Shown: one piece after another, positions 9,579 through 17,140 of the stretch
Layout: every line of letters begins with the position of its first letter
Position numbering within the stretch: position 1 is the first letter of the stretch
From: Phycisphaeraceae bacterium
GTDB taxonomy: Bacteria; Planctomycetota; Phycisphaerae; Phycisphaerales; UBA1924
NCBI GenBank assembly: GCA_020639135.1
Contig: JACKHE010000003.1
Coordinates: 62,001-126,000, forward strand
Direction: 5' to 3'
Length of the DNA stretch: 64,000 bases
Translations under genes and position numbers: made by a program
Notes under the pieces: generated by a model
Seen by the model: the letters and a program-made list of their open reading frames with translations, nothing else
What the model was told of the DNA's origin: nothing
Databases searched by the model: none

Positions 9579-10238
9579 TCAGCCTCGCCTGCGCCTGGTC
9601 CCCGCGACAGCGCCCGCCGCGAGCATCGTTGCAAGACCCGCCGGGGACGGTACCGCGACGCCGTCGATCTCCAGCGTGAAGACCTGCGCCGATGCACCGG
9701 TCTGGAAGGCGTAGGGCTGCGCGTACCACGAGGCGCCGCTGAGGAACGTGGACGAGCCACGATCGCCGACACCGATGGAGCCGGTCCGCGCGACCTTGGA
9801 CCACTCGAAGCCGTCCGGATCCTCGGACATGACGACGAAGTAGTAGTCGCCCGCGCCCAGCGCCAGGCCGCCGAGATCGAACGTGCGGACGCTCGTCCCG
9901 ACGCCGTCGGCGGTCACCGTGAAGGTCTGCTCGAAGAGCACGCTGGCGCCCAATGTTCCCGGGCCGACCTGGGATGCGATGGCGATGATCACATCGGCGC
10001 CCTGGCTGTAGCCGCGGATCGACGCGGTGTTCAGCGTTGAGGCGTCTGTGATGGTGAATCCCTGCACCAGCGCGGTCTGCTCCGAGGTGGGGGGGTTGAA
10101 GGATGTGGTGTCGCGCGGCGAGAAGGCCGTGCCGTCCATCGTGTCCACGATGATCCCGGCCGACGCCTCCCCGGCGGCGAGCGCCATGCCGACCGCGGTC
10201 GCGCACGCGACAACGCTCGAACGTTTCAGGTTGTCCAT
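9579..10238 (-). CDS. Secreted protein with PEP-CTERM-like anchor
   Basis: The 219-residue product has an N-terminal signal peptide (cleavage probably after AGEASA at about residue 27) and a beta-rich body with no recognised enzyme motif. Its C terminus has a VPSPAG box, a short hydrophobic stretch and a closing RRRRG. That tripartite tail is the exosortase-sorting signal family known from planctomycetes and other exopolysaccharide producers, so export and processing at the envelope are likely. AGGAGAG precedes the ATG at 10238. No exosortase gene is in this window. The body resembles secreted proteins with a jelly-roll style beta sandwich, but this is a guess. Confidence 0.7.
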   Translation of the reverse strand: MDNLKRSSVVACATAVGMALAAGEASAGIIVDTMDGTAFSPRDTTSFNPPTSEQTALVQGFTITDASTLNTASIRGYSQGADVIIAIASQVGPGTLGASVLFEQTFTVTADGVGTSVRTFDLGGLALGAGDYYFVVMSEDPDGFEWSKVARTGSIGVGDRGSSTFLSGASWYAQPYAFQTGASAQVFTLEIDGVAVPSPAGLATMLAAGAVAGTRRRRG

Positions 10239-10565
10239 GGTCTGACTCTCTCTCCTGCTGGGGCGGCCCGTGCAAGGCCGCCGATTCCCTGTTTGCGGCT
10301 TCACGCTACCGAGATCGGGATGATCAGTCAACGAAATTCCTGATAACCTCTTTGAAATAAGGATTTACAGCCGTATCGCGGACGCCGCAGGTCACACTGG
10401 CGGGTCTCGATCCCGCGTTTCTGGAGCGCCACGAATGGGATTATCGGCGCCAGATCGAGCGCCATGCGCGTCCAACAGGCCAGGAATCAAGCGGCTGGAC
10501 TCAACCGGCAGCCGAGCTATCCTCAGCCGTCCCGCCGCGACGGCCAGCGTTTGTCGCGGCGATCG
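10239..10565. other. Non-coding interval upstream of the PEP-CTERM gene and tRNA-Val
   Basis: No credible gene was seen in these 327 bases. On the minus strand a TTGACT (10326-10331) sits 17 bases from TAGCGT (10303-10308), about 65 bases before the start of the PEP-CTERM-like gene; this is a weak promoter candidate because the -10 element matches poorly. Nothing else stood out. Confidence 0.3.
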
Positions 10566-10639
10566 GGGCGTATAGCTCAGTTGGCTAGAGCGCTGCCGTC
10601 ACATGGCAGAGGTCACTGGTTCGAGTCCAGTTACGCCCA
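10566..10639 (+). tRNA. tRNA-Val (CAC)
   Basis: A complete 74-base cloverleaf is present. The acceptor arm GGGCGTA pairs with TACGCCC, the D arm is GCTC/GAGC, and the anticodon stem CTGCC/GGCAG holds the loop GTCACAT, giving anticodon CAC. The T arm ACTGG/CCAGT holds the loop TTCGAGT. The discriminator is A and CCA is not encoded. It reads GUG codons, which are common in this GC-rich genome. Confidence 0.96.
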
Positions 10640-10705
10640 TTGCCGCACCCGTGAATCTCTGAGATCACATTCCCGGCACGGTGCTGTTGTTGCCGATCGG
10701 CGCCA

Positions 10706-13483
10706 CTAGCTCCTGCCGTTGGGGTGGCAGTTGTAGCAGGCCTGACTCTCCCAGACATAGTTCCGCACGTCGTGGTGCTTGCTGTCCATGCTCGACTGCC
10801 GGTGCTCGTGGCAGTCGATGCAGCTGAACTGCGGCGTGGCGGCCGGGATGGTGTGGCAGTCGATGCAGTCCAGGTTGCGGTGGGCGCCGGTGGTGATCGG
10901 GAACGGGTGGTTGAAGCTGGCGTTGTGCCAGTCGAAGACGTCGTGGCACATGATGCAGTCGGTCCCGAAGCCTGACGTCGAGTGGTTGGGGTCGTTGGTG
11001 TTGTTGTAGTCCGTCAGGTGGCACGAGACGCAGTCCGGCGAGGTCCCGGTGTACACGCCGCCGGTGTGGCAGTCGGTGCAGAGCGGGCCGTTGTGGCCGC
11101 CGATGAGCGGGAACGAGGCGGGGTGGTTGAAGACCGCGTTGTGCCAGTCGAACGTGTCGTGACAGAGCATGCAGTCGGTCCCGAAGCCGGTGGCGGCGTG
11201 GTCGGGGTCGTTGGTGTTGTTGTAGTCGGTCAGGTGGCACGAGACGCAGTCGGGGCTGGTCCCGGAGTACACGCCGCCGGTGTGGCAGTCGGTGCAGCTC
11301 GGGATGTTGTGCCCGCCGGTGAGCGGGAACGACGGCGTGTGGGTGAAGTCCGCGTTGTTCCACGTCGTGGTGTCGTGGCAGATCGCGCAGTCGGTGCTGA
11401 AGCCGGCGAGCGCGTGATCCGGGTCGCTCGTGGCGTTGTAGTCGCCGATATGGCACGAGGCGCAGTCGGTCGGCAGCGGCGTGATCACGCCCCCGGTGTG
11501 GCAGGCGGCGCAGGCGTGCCCCGCGTGGCCATTGGTCAGCGGGAACGACATCGGGTGCTCGAACATCCCGCTGCCCCAGCCGGTGGTGTCGTGGCAGTCC
11601 GCGCAGTCGGTGGAGATCCCCGAGGCGGCGTGGTCGGGGCTCACGGTGTTGTTGTAGTCATCGAGATGGCACGCGACGCAGTCCGTCGGCGTTCCCATGA
11701 AGACGTTCCCGGCGTGGCAATCGGCGCAGGACGGCCCGTTGTGCCCGTTGGTCAGCGGGAAGCTCGGCGTGTGCGTGAAGTTGGCGTTGCCCCAGTTCGT
11801 GGTGTTGTGACAGAGCGCGCAATCCGTGCTGAACCCGGCGAGTGCGTGATCGGGGTCGTCCGTGGCGTTGTAATCGTCGGTGTGGCACGCGGCGCAGTCC
11901 GTCGGCGTCCCGGTGTACACGCCGCCGGTGTGGCAGTCGGTGCACAGCGGGCCGTTGTGCCCGCCGGTGAGCGGGAACGTCGGTGTGTGAACGAAGACCG
12001 CGTCGCCCCAGCTGTTCGTGTCGTGGCAGAGCATGCAGTCGGTGCTGAAGCCCACCATCGCGTGGTCCGGGTCGTTGGTGTTGTTGTAGTCGGTCAGGTG
12101 GCACGAGACACAGACCGGCGAGGTCCCGGTGTACACGCCGCCGGTGTGGCAGTCGGTGCACAGCGGGCCGTTGTGGCCGCCGGTGAGCGGGAACGCCGGC
12201 GTGTGCGTGAACTCGGCGTTGCGCCAGTCCGCCGTGTCGTGGCAGAGCATGCAGTCGGTGCTGAAGCCGGTGGCGGCGTGGCCGGGATCGCTCGTGTTGT
12301 TGTAGTCCGTCAGGTGGCACGAGACGCAGTCGGTGGAGAGCCCGGTCAGCACGCCCCCGGTGTGGCAGGTGATGCAGGAATGCCCGGCGTGGCCGTTGGT
12401 CAGGGGGAAGGACATCGGGTGCTCGAACATCCCCGTGCCCCAACCCGTGGTGTCGTGGCACTCCGCGCAGTCGGTCGAGAAACCGGAGGTCCCGTGCGGC
12501 GGGCTGATCGTGCTGTTGTAGTCGTCGAGGTGACACGCGACGCAGTCGGTGGGCGTCCCGATGAAGACGCCGCCGTCGTGGCACTGGGCGCAGTCCTGGA
12601 TGTCGTGCCCGTTGGTCAGCGGGAAGCTGGGCGTGTGCTCGAACATCCCGCTGCCCCAGCGGAAGACGTTGTGGCAGCGCATGCAGTCCTGATCAAAGCC
12701 GGCCAGCGCGTGGTTGGGCTCGACCGTGTTGAGATAGTCGTCGATGTGGCACGAGGCGCAGTCCGGGTCCACCGCGGTGATCGCGCGGAGGATGTGGCAG
12801 GCGCTGCAGTTGACATTGGCGTGGCCCCCGATGAGCGGGAACGAGGCGGGGTGATCGAAGCGAGCCGGCGACCAGCCCAGCTGCGAGTGGCACTGCTGGC
12901 AGTCGTTGGTCAGGCCCTCGGCGATGTGGTCGGGATCGGTCGCGGTGTTGGCGTCCTGGATGTGGCACGTCGCGCAGTCGGGCTCGAGACCCTCGAAGTT
13001 GCCGACCTGCGCGCCCTTGTGGCAGGTGAAGCACTCCGCGGCCGCGTGGGGGCCGACCAGCGGGAAGCGCGTCAGGCTGTGCAGACGGATGGCGTCGATG
13101 GGGCGCCAGTCGTTCTCGTTGTGGCAATCGACACAGTCGGGGCCGGATCGTCCGCGGTGCGGGTCCTCATGGCATCCGGCGCAACCCCGGGCGGCGTAGC
13201 GGCCCGCCGGGCCCCGGTCGTTGTGGCACATCAGGCAGGAGGCGTCCTCGTGGGCGCCGCGCAGGGCGTAACCCGTCAGCGCCTCGTGATCGAACACGAA
13301 GTCCTCGCGGATGTCGGTCCACGAGCCGCTCTTGTGGCAGAGCGAGCAGTCGGCGGGGAAGGTGTCGTGCGGGACGACGGGCCCGTTCTTCGGGCTCCAG
13401 CCCTGCCTGGGGACGAGCGATCCGCAGGCGACCATGCCGACGAGGATGCCGAGCCCGATGAGGATTTGCCGCTTGTTGCTCAT
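10706..13483 (-). CDS. 37-heme c-type cytochrome, putative surface lipoprotein
   Basis: The 925-residue product contains 37 CxxCH heme-attachment motifs, about one per 25 residues. It starts with a hydrophobic segment ending in GMVAC (C20), a plausible if not ideal lipobox, so the mature protein is probably a lipid-anchored exported cytochrome. From about residue 195 on it is a tandem array of roughly 72-residue units. Each unit carries three motifs in a fixed order (TDCxxCHD, then GHNGPLCTDCHTGG, then DCVSCHLTDYNNT). Nine units are well kept and a tenth is worn. The gene is the last of a four-gene operon and starts one base after the stop of the beta-barrel gene. By analogy with porin-cytochrome complexes it would be the terminal, outward-facing electron carrier; that localisation is inferred. 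No substrate-reductase family was recognised. Confidence 0.9.
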   Translation of the reverse strand: MSNKRQILIGLGILVGMVACGSLVPRQGWSPKNGPVVPHDTFPADCSLCHKSGSWTDIREDFVFDHEALTGYALRGAHEDASCLMCHNDRGPAGRYAARGCAGCHEDPHRGRSGPDCVDCHNENDWRPIDAIRLHSLTRFPLVGPHAAAECFTCHKGAQVGNFEGLEPDCATCHIQDANTATDPDHIAEGLTNDCQQCHSQLGWSPARFDHPASFPLIGGHANVNCSACHILRAITAVDPDCASCHIDDYLNTVEPNHALAGFDQDCMRCHNVFRWGSGMFEHTPSFPLTNGHDIQDCAQCHDGGVFIGTPTDCVACHLDDYNSTISPPHGTSGFSTDCAECHDTTGWGTGMFEHPMSFPLTNGHAGHSCITCHTGGVLTGLSTDCVSCHLTDYNNTSDPGHAATGFSTDCMLCHDTADWRNAEFTHTPAFPLTGGHNGPLCTDCHTGGVYTGTSPVCVSCHLTDYNNTNDPDHAMVGFSTDCMLCHDTNSWGDAVFVHTPTFPLTGGHNGPLCTDCHTGGVYTGTPTDCAACHTDDYNATDDPDHALAGFSTDCALCHNTTNWGNANFTHTPSFPLTNGHNGPSCADCHAGNVFMGTPTDCVACHLDDYNNTVSPDHAASGISTDCADCHDTTGWGSGMFEHPMSFPLTNGHAGHACAACHTGGVITPLPTDCASCHIGDYNATSDPDHALAGFSTDCAICHDTTTWNNADFTHTPSFPLTGGHNIPSCTDCHTGGVYSGTSPDCVSCHLTDYNNTNDPDHAATGFGTDCMLCHDTFDWHNAVFNHPASFPLIGGHNGPLCTDCHTGGVYTGTSPDCVSCHLTDYNNTNDPNHSTSGFGTDCIMCHDVFDWHNASFNHPFPITTGAHRNLDCIDCHTIPAATPQFSCIDCHEHRQSSMDSKHHDVRNYVWESQACYNCHPNGRS
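10850..12905 (-). repeat. Tandem three-heme coding repeats, period about 216 bp
   Basis: Within the 37-heme gene, units of about 210-219 bases recur nine to ten times. The segment reading GCAGTCGGTGCTGAAGCC or a close variant appears near 11390, 12031 and 12248, among others. Each unit encodes three CxxCH motifs. Neighbouring units are more alike than the encoded constraint needs, which suggests amplification by unequal crossing-over or gene conversion. Confidence 0.9.
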
Positions 13484-13484
13484 G

Positions 13485-15131
13485 TCAGAACCGGTAGTTG
13501 AGGTACAGCCCCAGGCTGTAGGAGTTTTCGTTCTGTCCGAAGCGGTGCGACGCGGAGACGGTGTAGCTCCAGGGCCCGTCGGACCAGGAGACATCCGCGA
13601 CGAGCGCGTGGCGTGTGGTGGTCTCGTCGCCCCCGACGAGCCCCTCGGTGGTGTAGCGGAAGCCGTTGTAGCCGGCCGAGACATCGACGCCGCCGATGCG
13701 GTCGCGGGCGCGCAGGCGGAGGCCGACGCCGTGGTTGTTGCGGTTGTCGTTGAAGTAGATCGCGCCGTGGAGCGCGGAGGTGTCGCCCCAGACGTCGGTC
13801 CAGTCGGCGCTGATCTCGCCGCCGTAGCCGTTGCCGTCCTGGTCGCTCCAGGCGTTGGCGCGGGCGCCGAGGCGGAAGTCGTCGGTCAGGCGGACCCACC
13901 CCGAGGTGTTGACGCGATCGACGACGCCGTCGCGGATCAGCTCGGCGGGGAGGTTGGCGAACTCGCGGCGTTTGAGCTCGGGCCAGGTGGTGTGGACGTA
14001 CGTCGCCGAGACGCCGGTGGCCTTCGTGGGGGTGTACCGCGCGGTCAGCAGCAGCTCGGTCAGGCCGAAGTCCTCGTTTTTTATCGTGTCGCCCGAGCCG
14101 TAGAGATCGATCAGCGCCAGCCCGGTGAACCACAGCTTGCTGGTGGGCCTGGAGTTGAACCGGCCGATGATGAGGTTGCGGTCCTGCTCGCCGTCGTGCC
14201 AGGTCTGCTGGTAGGCGATGGTGGAGGAGAACCAGCGTTCCTTGCCGGACTCGTAGTCGGCGAAGACGTGCACGCCGTAGTCCTCGCCGGTGTCGCGGTC
14301 GGGGAATGGAACGGGGTAGAAGCCGACGCCGGTCCCGAGCCGCCAGCCGCCCTCGAGCTGCAACGCGCCCTCGACGCCGTCGATGAGCCCGATCTCGGGG
14401 ACGGACTTGGAGTAGAAGCGTCCGAGCTGGAGCCTGTAGGGCGAGTGCTCGTGGCCGCCGATGGTGTAGTTGAGCCGGTCGATGCGCAGGTCGGCGTCGC
14501 TCTCGCTGCTGCTGAGCAGGTCGGCGCCGCGGTAGTCGATGTCTCCGGAGAACTGGAGCTCGCCGCCGCGCTTGAAGGGGTTGGTCACGCGGAAGGAGGT
14601 CCCGGCGCGGGTGTAGAAGAAGTCGTTGTTGCGTCCGCCACCGCTGTCGTGCGTGAAGCGGAGCTGCGCGTACGCCCGGCCGTGGACCTCGGTGGGGCGG
14701 TCCCTGGGATCGGTCGAGAACGCCGGGGCGAGCAGGGGCTGGTCCTCGGTGCGCGCCTCCTCCTTGCGCATCCACGGCGGGTGCTCGGGCGCCTCCTCCT
14801 GTTTCGAGGGCGGTGTCTCCTGGACCGGCTCGTCCGATGGGGTCAGCAGGATCTCGCCCCGGTCATCGACCGCGGGCAGCTCGACGCCGTCGGGGATGTC
14901 CACGCGCGAGTTCGTCGCGGAGACCTCCCGGACGACGGACTCGATCCGCCCGCCGCCGGCGAGATCGATCGTCACCAGCGCCCCGGGCGTGACGCCGGCG
15001 TCGCGGCCCACGTTGATGAACACGCTGCGGCCCGACACCGTGATGACGGTGAACGCGACGCGCGTCGGCTGGGCGGCCAGCGCCGCCGTGGCGCACACCA
15101 GCGCCAGCAGAGCCGTGAAACGACAACTCAT
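13485..15131 (-). CDS. Beta-barrel outer-membrane protein of the cytochrome operon
   Basis: The 548-residue product has a signal peptide (MSCRFTALLALVCATAALAA), then a small beta domain (about 25-85) with SGRSVFINVGRDAGVTPGA, the kind of sequence found in FlgT-like or SH3-like modules. A charged Pro/Glu linker (about 105-135) leads into a long run of amphipathic strands ending in NYRF, the aromatic terminus recognised by the barrel-assembly machinery. It contains no CxxCH. The start overlaps the 23-heme gene stop by ATGA, and the stop is one base before the 37-heme gene. That position matches the porin sheath of MtrB/PioB-type conduits, although the N-terminal domain differs and I cannot show homology. 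Confidence 0.75.
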   Translation of the reverse strand: MSCRFTALLALVCATAALAAQPTRVAFTVITVSGRSVFINVGRDAGVTPGALVTIDLAGGGRIESVVREVSATNSRVDIPDGVELPAVDDRGEILLTPSDEPVQETPPSKQEEAPEHPPWMRKEEARTEDQPLLAPAFSTDPRDRPTEVHGRAYAQLRFTHDSGGGRNNDFFYTRAGTSFRVTNPFKRGGELQFSGDIDYRGADLLSSSESDADLRIDRLNYTIGGHEHSPYRLQLGRFYSKSVPEIGLIDGVEGALQLEGGWRLGTGVGFYPVPFPDRDTGEDYGVHVFADYESGKERWFSSTIAYQQTWHDGEQDRNLIIGRFNSRPTSKLWFTGLALIDLYGSGDTIKNEDFGLTELLLTARYTPTKATGVSATYVHTTWPELKRREFANLPAELIRDGVVDRVNTSGWVRLTDDFRLGARANAWSDQDGNGYGGEISADWTDVWGDTSALHGAIYFNDNRNNHGVGLRLRARDRIGGVDVSAGYNGFRYTTEGLVGGDETTTRHALVADVSWSDGPWSYTVSASHRFGQNENSYSLGLYLNYRF

Positions 15132-17140
15132 GGTGTGCCTGCTCCTGTGAGGCCCCGCGCGTCGTGGCAGTCCTGGCAGCGGATCCCGAGGGGGCGGTAG
15201 CGTGTGACGGGCCCGTAGTCCGACTCGTAAACCCGGTGGCACGCGGCGCAGTCCAGCGTCCGGTGGTCCTCGTCGAGGGGGAAGCGGCTCCGGTTCTGGT
15301 GGTCGAACGCGATCGTGCGGAACGAGACGAAGTCCTGGTGGCACGCGGCGCAGTCCGTCACGCCATCGACGCGGAACTGGCCCTGGTGGATGTCGGTGTG
15401 GCAGTCGGCGCAGCTCGTGCTCGCCGCGGCGAACGAGGCCACAGTCGTTGACCGGTCGGTGTGGCAGTCCCGGCACGAGGCCCCGGCGTGTGCGCCGATC
15501 AGCGCGTAGCCGGCGAGGCGGTCGTGCTCCTCGGCGCTCCAGCGGACGTCGTTGAAGGACCCGGTGTTGTGGCAGCGCGCGCAGCCCGTGCCGCCGCCGG
15601 GCGCGGGGCTGGCCATCACGTCGTCGAACCGGCCCCGGTGGATGTCCTCGTGGCAGTCGGCGCACACGCCGGTCGTCCCGGCGAAGCGCTGCGCGCCGCG
15701 GTCGATCTCGTGGCAGGCGACACAGGCGACCGCGCGGTGCGCCCCGGTGAGCGGGAACGCGTTGACCGCGTGCATCTCCAGGTCGAAGCGGCTCGGCGTG
15801 AACTCCGTGCGCCGGTGGCACTCGACGCAGCGACCGCCGGTGGGTCCGTCGAGGAACTGCCCCAGATGAGGGTCCTCGTGGCACGCCTGGCAGTCGTCCT
15901 GCGCCCTGCCGGGGTACGCCGCATGGAAGGCCCGCGGGTCGCCGTATCCGCCGGCGTCGCGCTCGTGGCAATCGGCGCAGGCCTGCGAGTCGTGCGGCGC
16001 CGCGAGGGAGAACCCGGTCAGCTCGTGCAGCGCGGGGGTCATCCGTCCGTCGGCAGCCGCGAACGAGTCGTCCTCCGCGAGGTGGCAGAGAGCGCAGGCA
16101 TCGGCGGGGTTCGCGCCGGCGAAGGCGATGACGGACTGCGCGCTCAGCGCCTCGTTGTGCGGGGTCTCGTGGCAGGCGGCGCAGCCCCTGGCGCTGCGCG
16201 TCTCGGCGCTCCCGAGCACGGCCTGCGCAGGCGTCGTCCCGGCGTTGTGGCAATCCGCGCACGCCGCGTCGCCGTGCCTGCCGGTCAGCGCGAAGACCTC
16301 GGGGTGCTCGTAGTCCGGGACCGTCCAGTCCCTGGTCGTGTGGCACTGGATGCACTCGACGCTCATCGCCAGCAGCAGGTGGTCGGGGTCGGTGGTCAGG
16401 TTGTAGTCGTCGGTGTGGCAAGAGGCGCAGTCGGTCGAGATGCTCTCGAACGTCTTGCCGGCGTGGCAGTCGGTGCACTTGGGCGCCGCGTGGCCGTCAA
16501 CGAGCGGGAACGTGTCGGGGTGCTCGAACTCCGCGACGCGGTCGAAGGGCTCGGACTGCCCGTGGCAGACGGCGCAGGCGACCTCCAGGCCCGGGTCGTG
16601 GGGCGACTCGTGGCACGAGACGCAGTCCTGCGTCAGCCCCAGGAACCGCTGCTGCCCCTCGCCGATGATGAGTTCGTGCGCGTGGACGTGACACCGCTCG
16701 CAGCCCAGCTCGGCGTGCTTTCCGGTCAGGTCGAACCCGGGGGTCCACTCGTGCCTGTAGTCTTCGATCGACCCGATCCCCGCCTGCCCGAAGGACTCCG
16801 AGGAGACCAGCGGGATCGCGTCGCCGACGTGCTCGAAGTGGCACCGGTCGCACCTCGGCGCCAGCTCCGCGTCGATCCCGCCGTGGATGCCGGCGCCCTC
16901 GGCGATCTGCCGCTCGATGACCTCGTGACAGGCGGCGCAGGCGTCGGCCATGCGCTGCTGCCCGGTGTCTTCGCCGTGACACGCCCTGCAGCCCCGCGCG
17001 TCGCGCAGCTCCGGGACGCGGTCGTGCGCCGGCGCCAGCGGGCCGGGCGAGGCCAGGTTGCTCGAGCTCCAGTAGGCGACGGCGAGGACGATGATCAGCG
17101 ACAGCGCCGCGGTGATCACCGAGACGTGCTTCATGTTCAT
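15128..17140 (-). CDS. 23-heme c-type cytochrome, membrane-anchored
   Basis: The 670-residue product has 23 CxxCH motifs spread over its whole length, from CRACH at about residue 51 to CQDCH near the end. It begins with one hydrophobic helix (VSVITAALSLIIVLAVAYW) that lacks a clear cleavage site, so it is probably anchored in the inner membrane with its hemes in the periplasm. The motif spacing is irregular in the first half. Later units share the GAHxxxxCxxCH pattern of the 37-heme protein, so the two are probably distant relatives. Start and stop codons both overlap neighbours by ATGA. In the operon model it bridges the membrane flavocytochrome and the outer-membrane barrel. Confidence 0.9.
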   Translation of the reverse strand: MNMKHVSVITAALSLIIVLAVAYWSSSNLASPGPLAPAHDRVPELRDARGCRACHGEDTGQQRMADACAACHEVIERQIAEGAGIHGGIDAELAPRCDRCHFEHVGDAIPLVSSESFGQAGIGSIEDYRHEWTPGFDLTGKHAELGCERCHVHAHELIIGEGQQRFLGLTQDCVSCHESPHDPGLEVACAVCHGQSEPFDRVAEFEHPDTFPLVDGHAAPKCTDCHAGKTFESISTDCASCHTDDYNLTTDPDHLLLAMSVECIQCHTTRDWTVPDYEHPEVFALTGRHGDAACADCHNAGTTPAQAVLGSAETRSARGCAACHETPHNEALSAQSVIAFAGANPADACALCHLAEDDSFAAADGRMTPALHELTGFSLAAPHDSQACADCHERDAGGYGDPRAFHAAYPGRAQDDCQACHEDPHLGQFLDGPTGGRCVECHRRTEFTPSRFDLEMHAVNAFPLTGAHRAVACVACHEIDRGAQRFAGTTGVCADCHEDIHRGRFDDVMASPAPGGGTGCARCHNTGSFNDVRWSAEEHDRLAGYALIGAHAGASCRDCHTDRSTTVASFAAASTSCADCHTDIHQGQFRVDGVTDCAACHQDFVSFRTIAFDHQNRSRFPLDEDHRTLDCAACHRVYESDYGPVTRYRPLGIRCQDCHDARGLTGAGTP

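Noticed and set aside
10850..12905. CRISPR-like array of regular repeats
   Set aside because: The repeats are about 216 bases, have no unique spacers and are in frame within a multiheme cytochrome gene.
10982..13501. Long plus-strand open frame of about 839 codons opposite the 37-heme gene
   Set aside because: It is the antisense of a repetitive GC-rich gene. Its product is a Val/Ala/Arg/Gly-rich low-complexity repeat with no family features, whereas the other strand has 37 CxxCH motifs.
15132..16478. In-frame upstream extension of the beta-barrel gene (to about 997 residues)
   Set aside because: The extension overlaps the 23-heme gene in another frame and is Arg-rich without homology. The ATG at 15131 has a signal peptide and an ATGA overlap.
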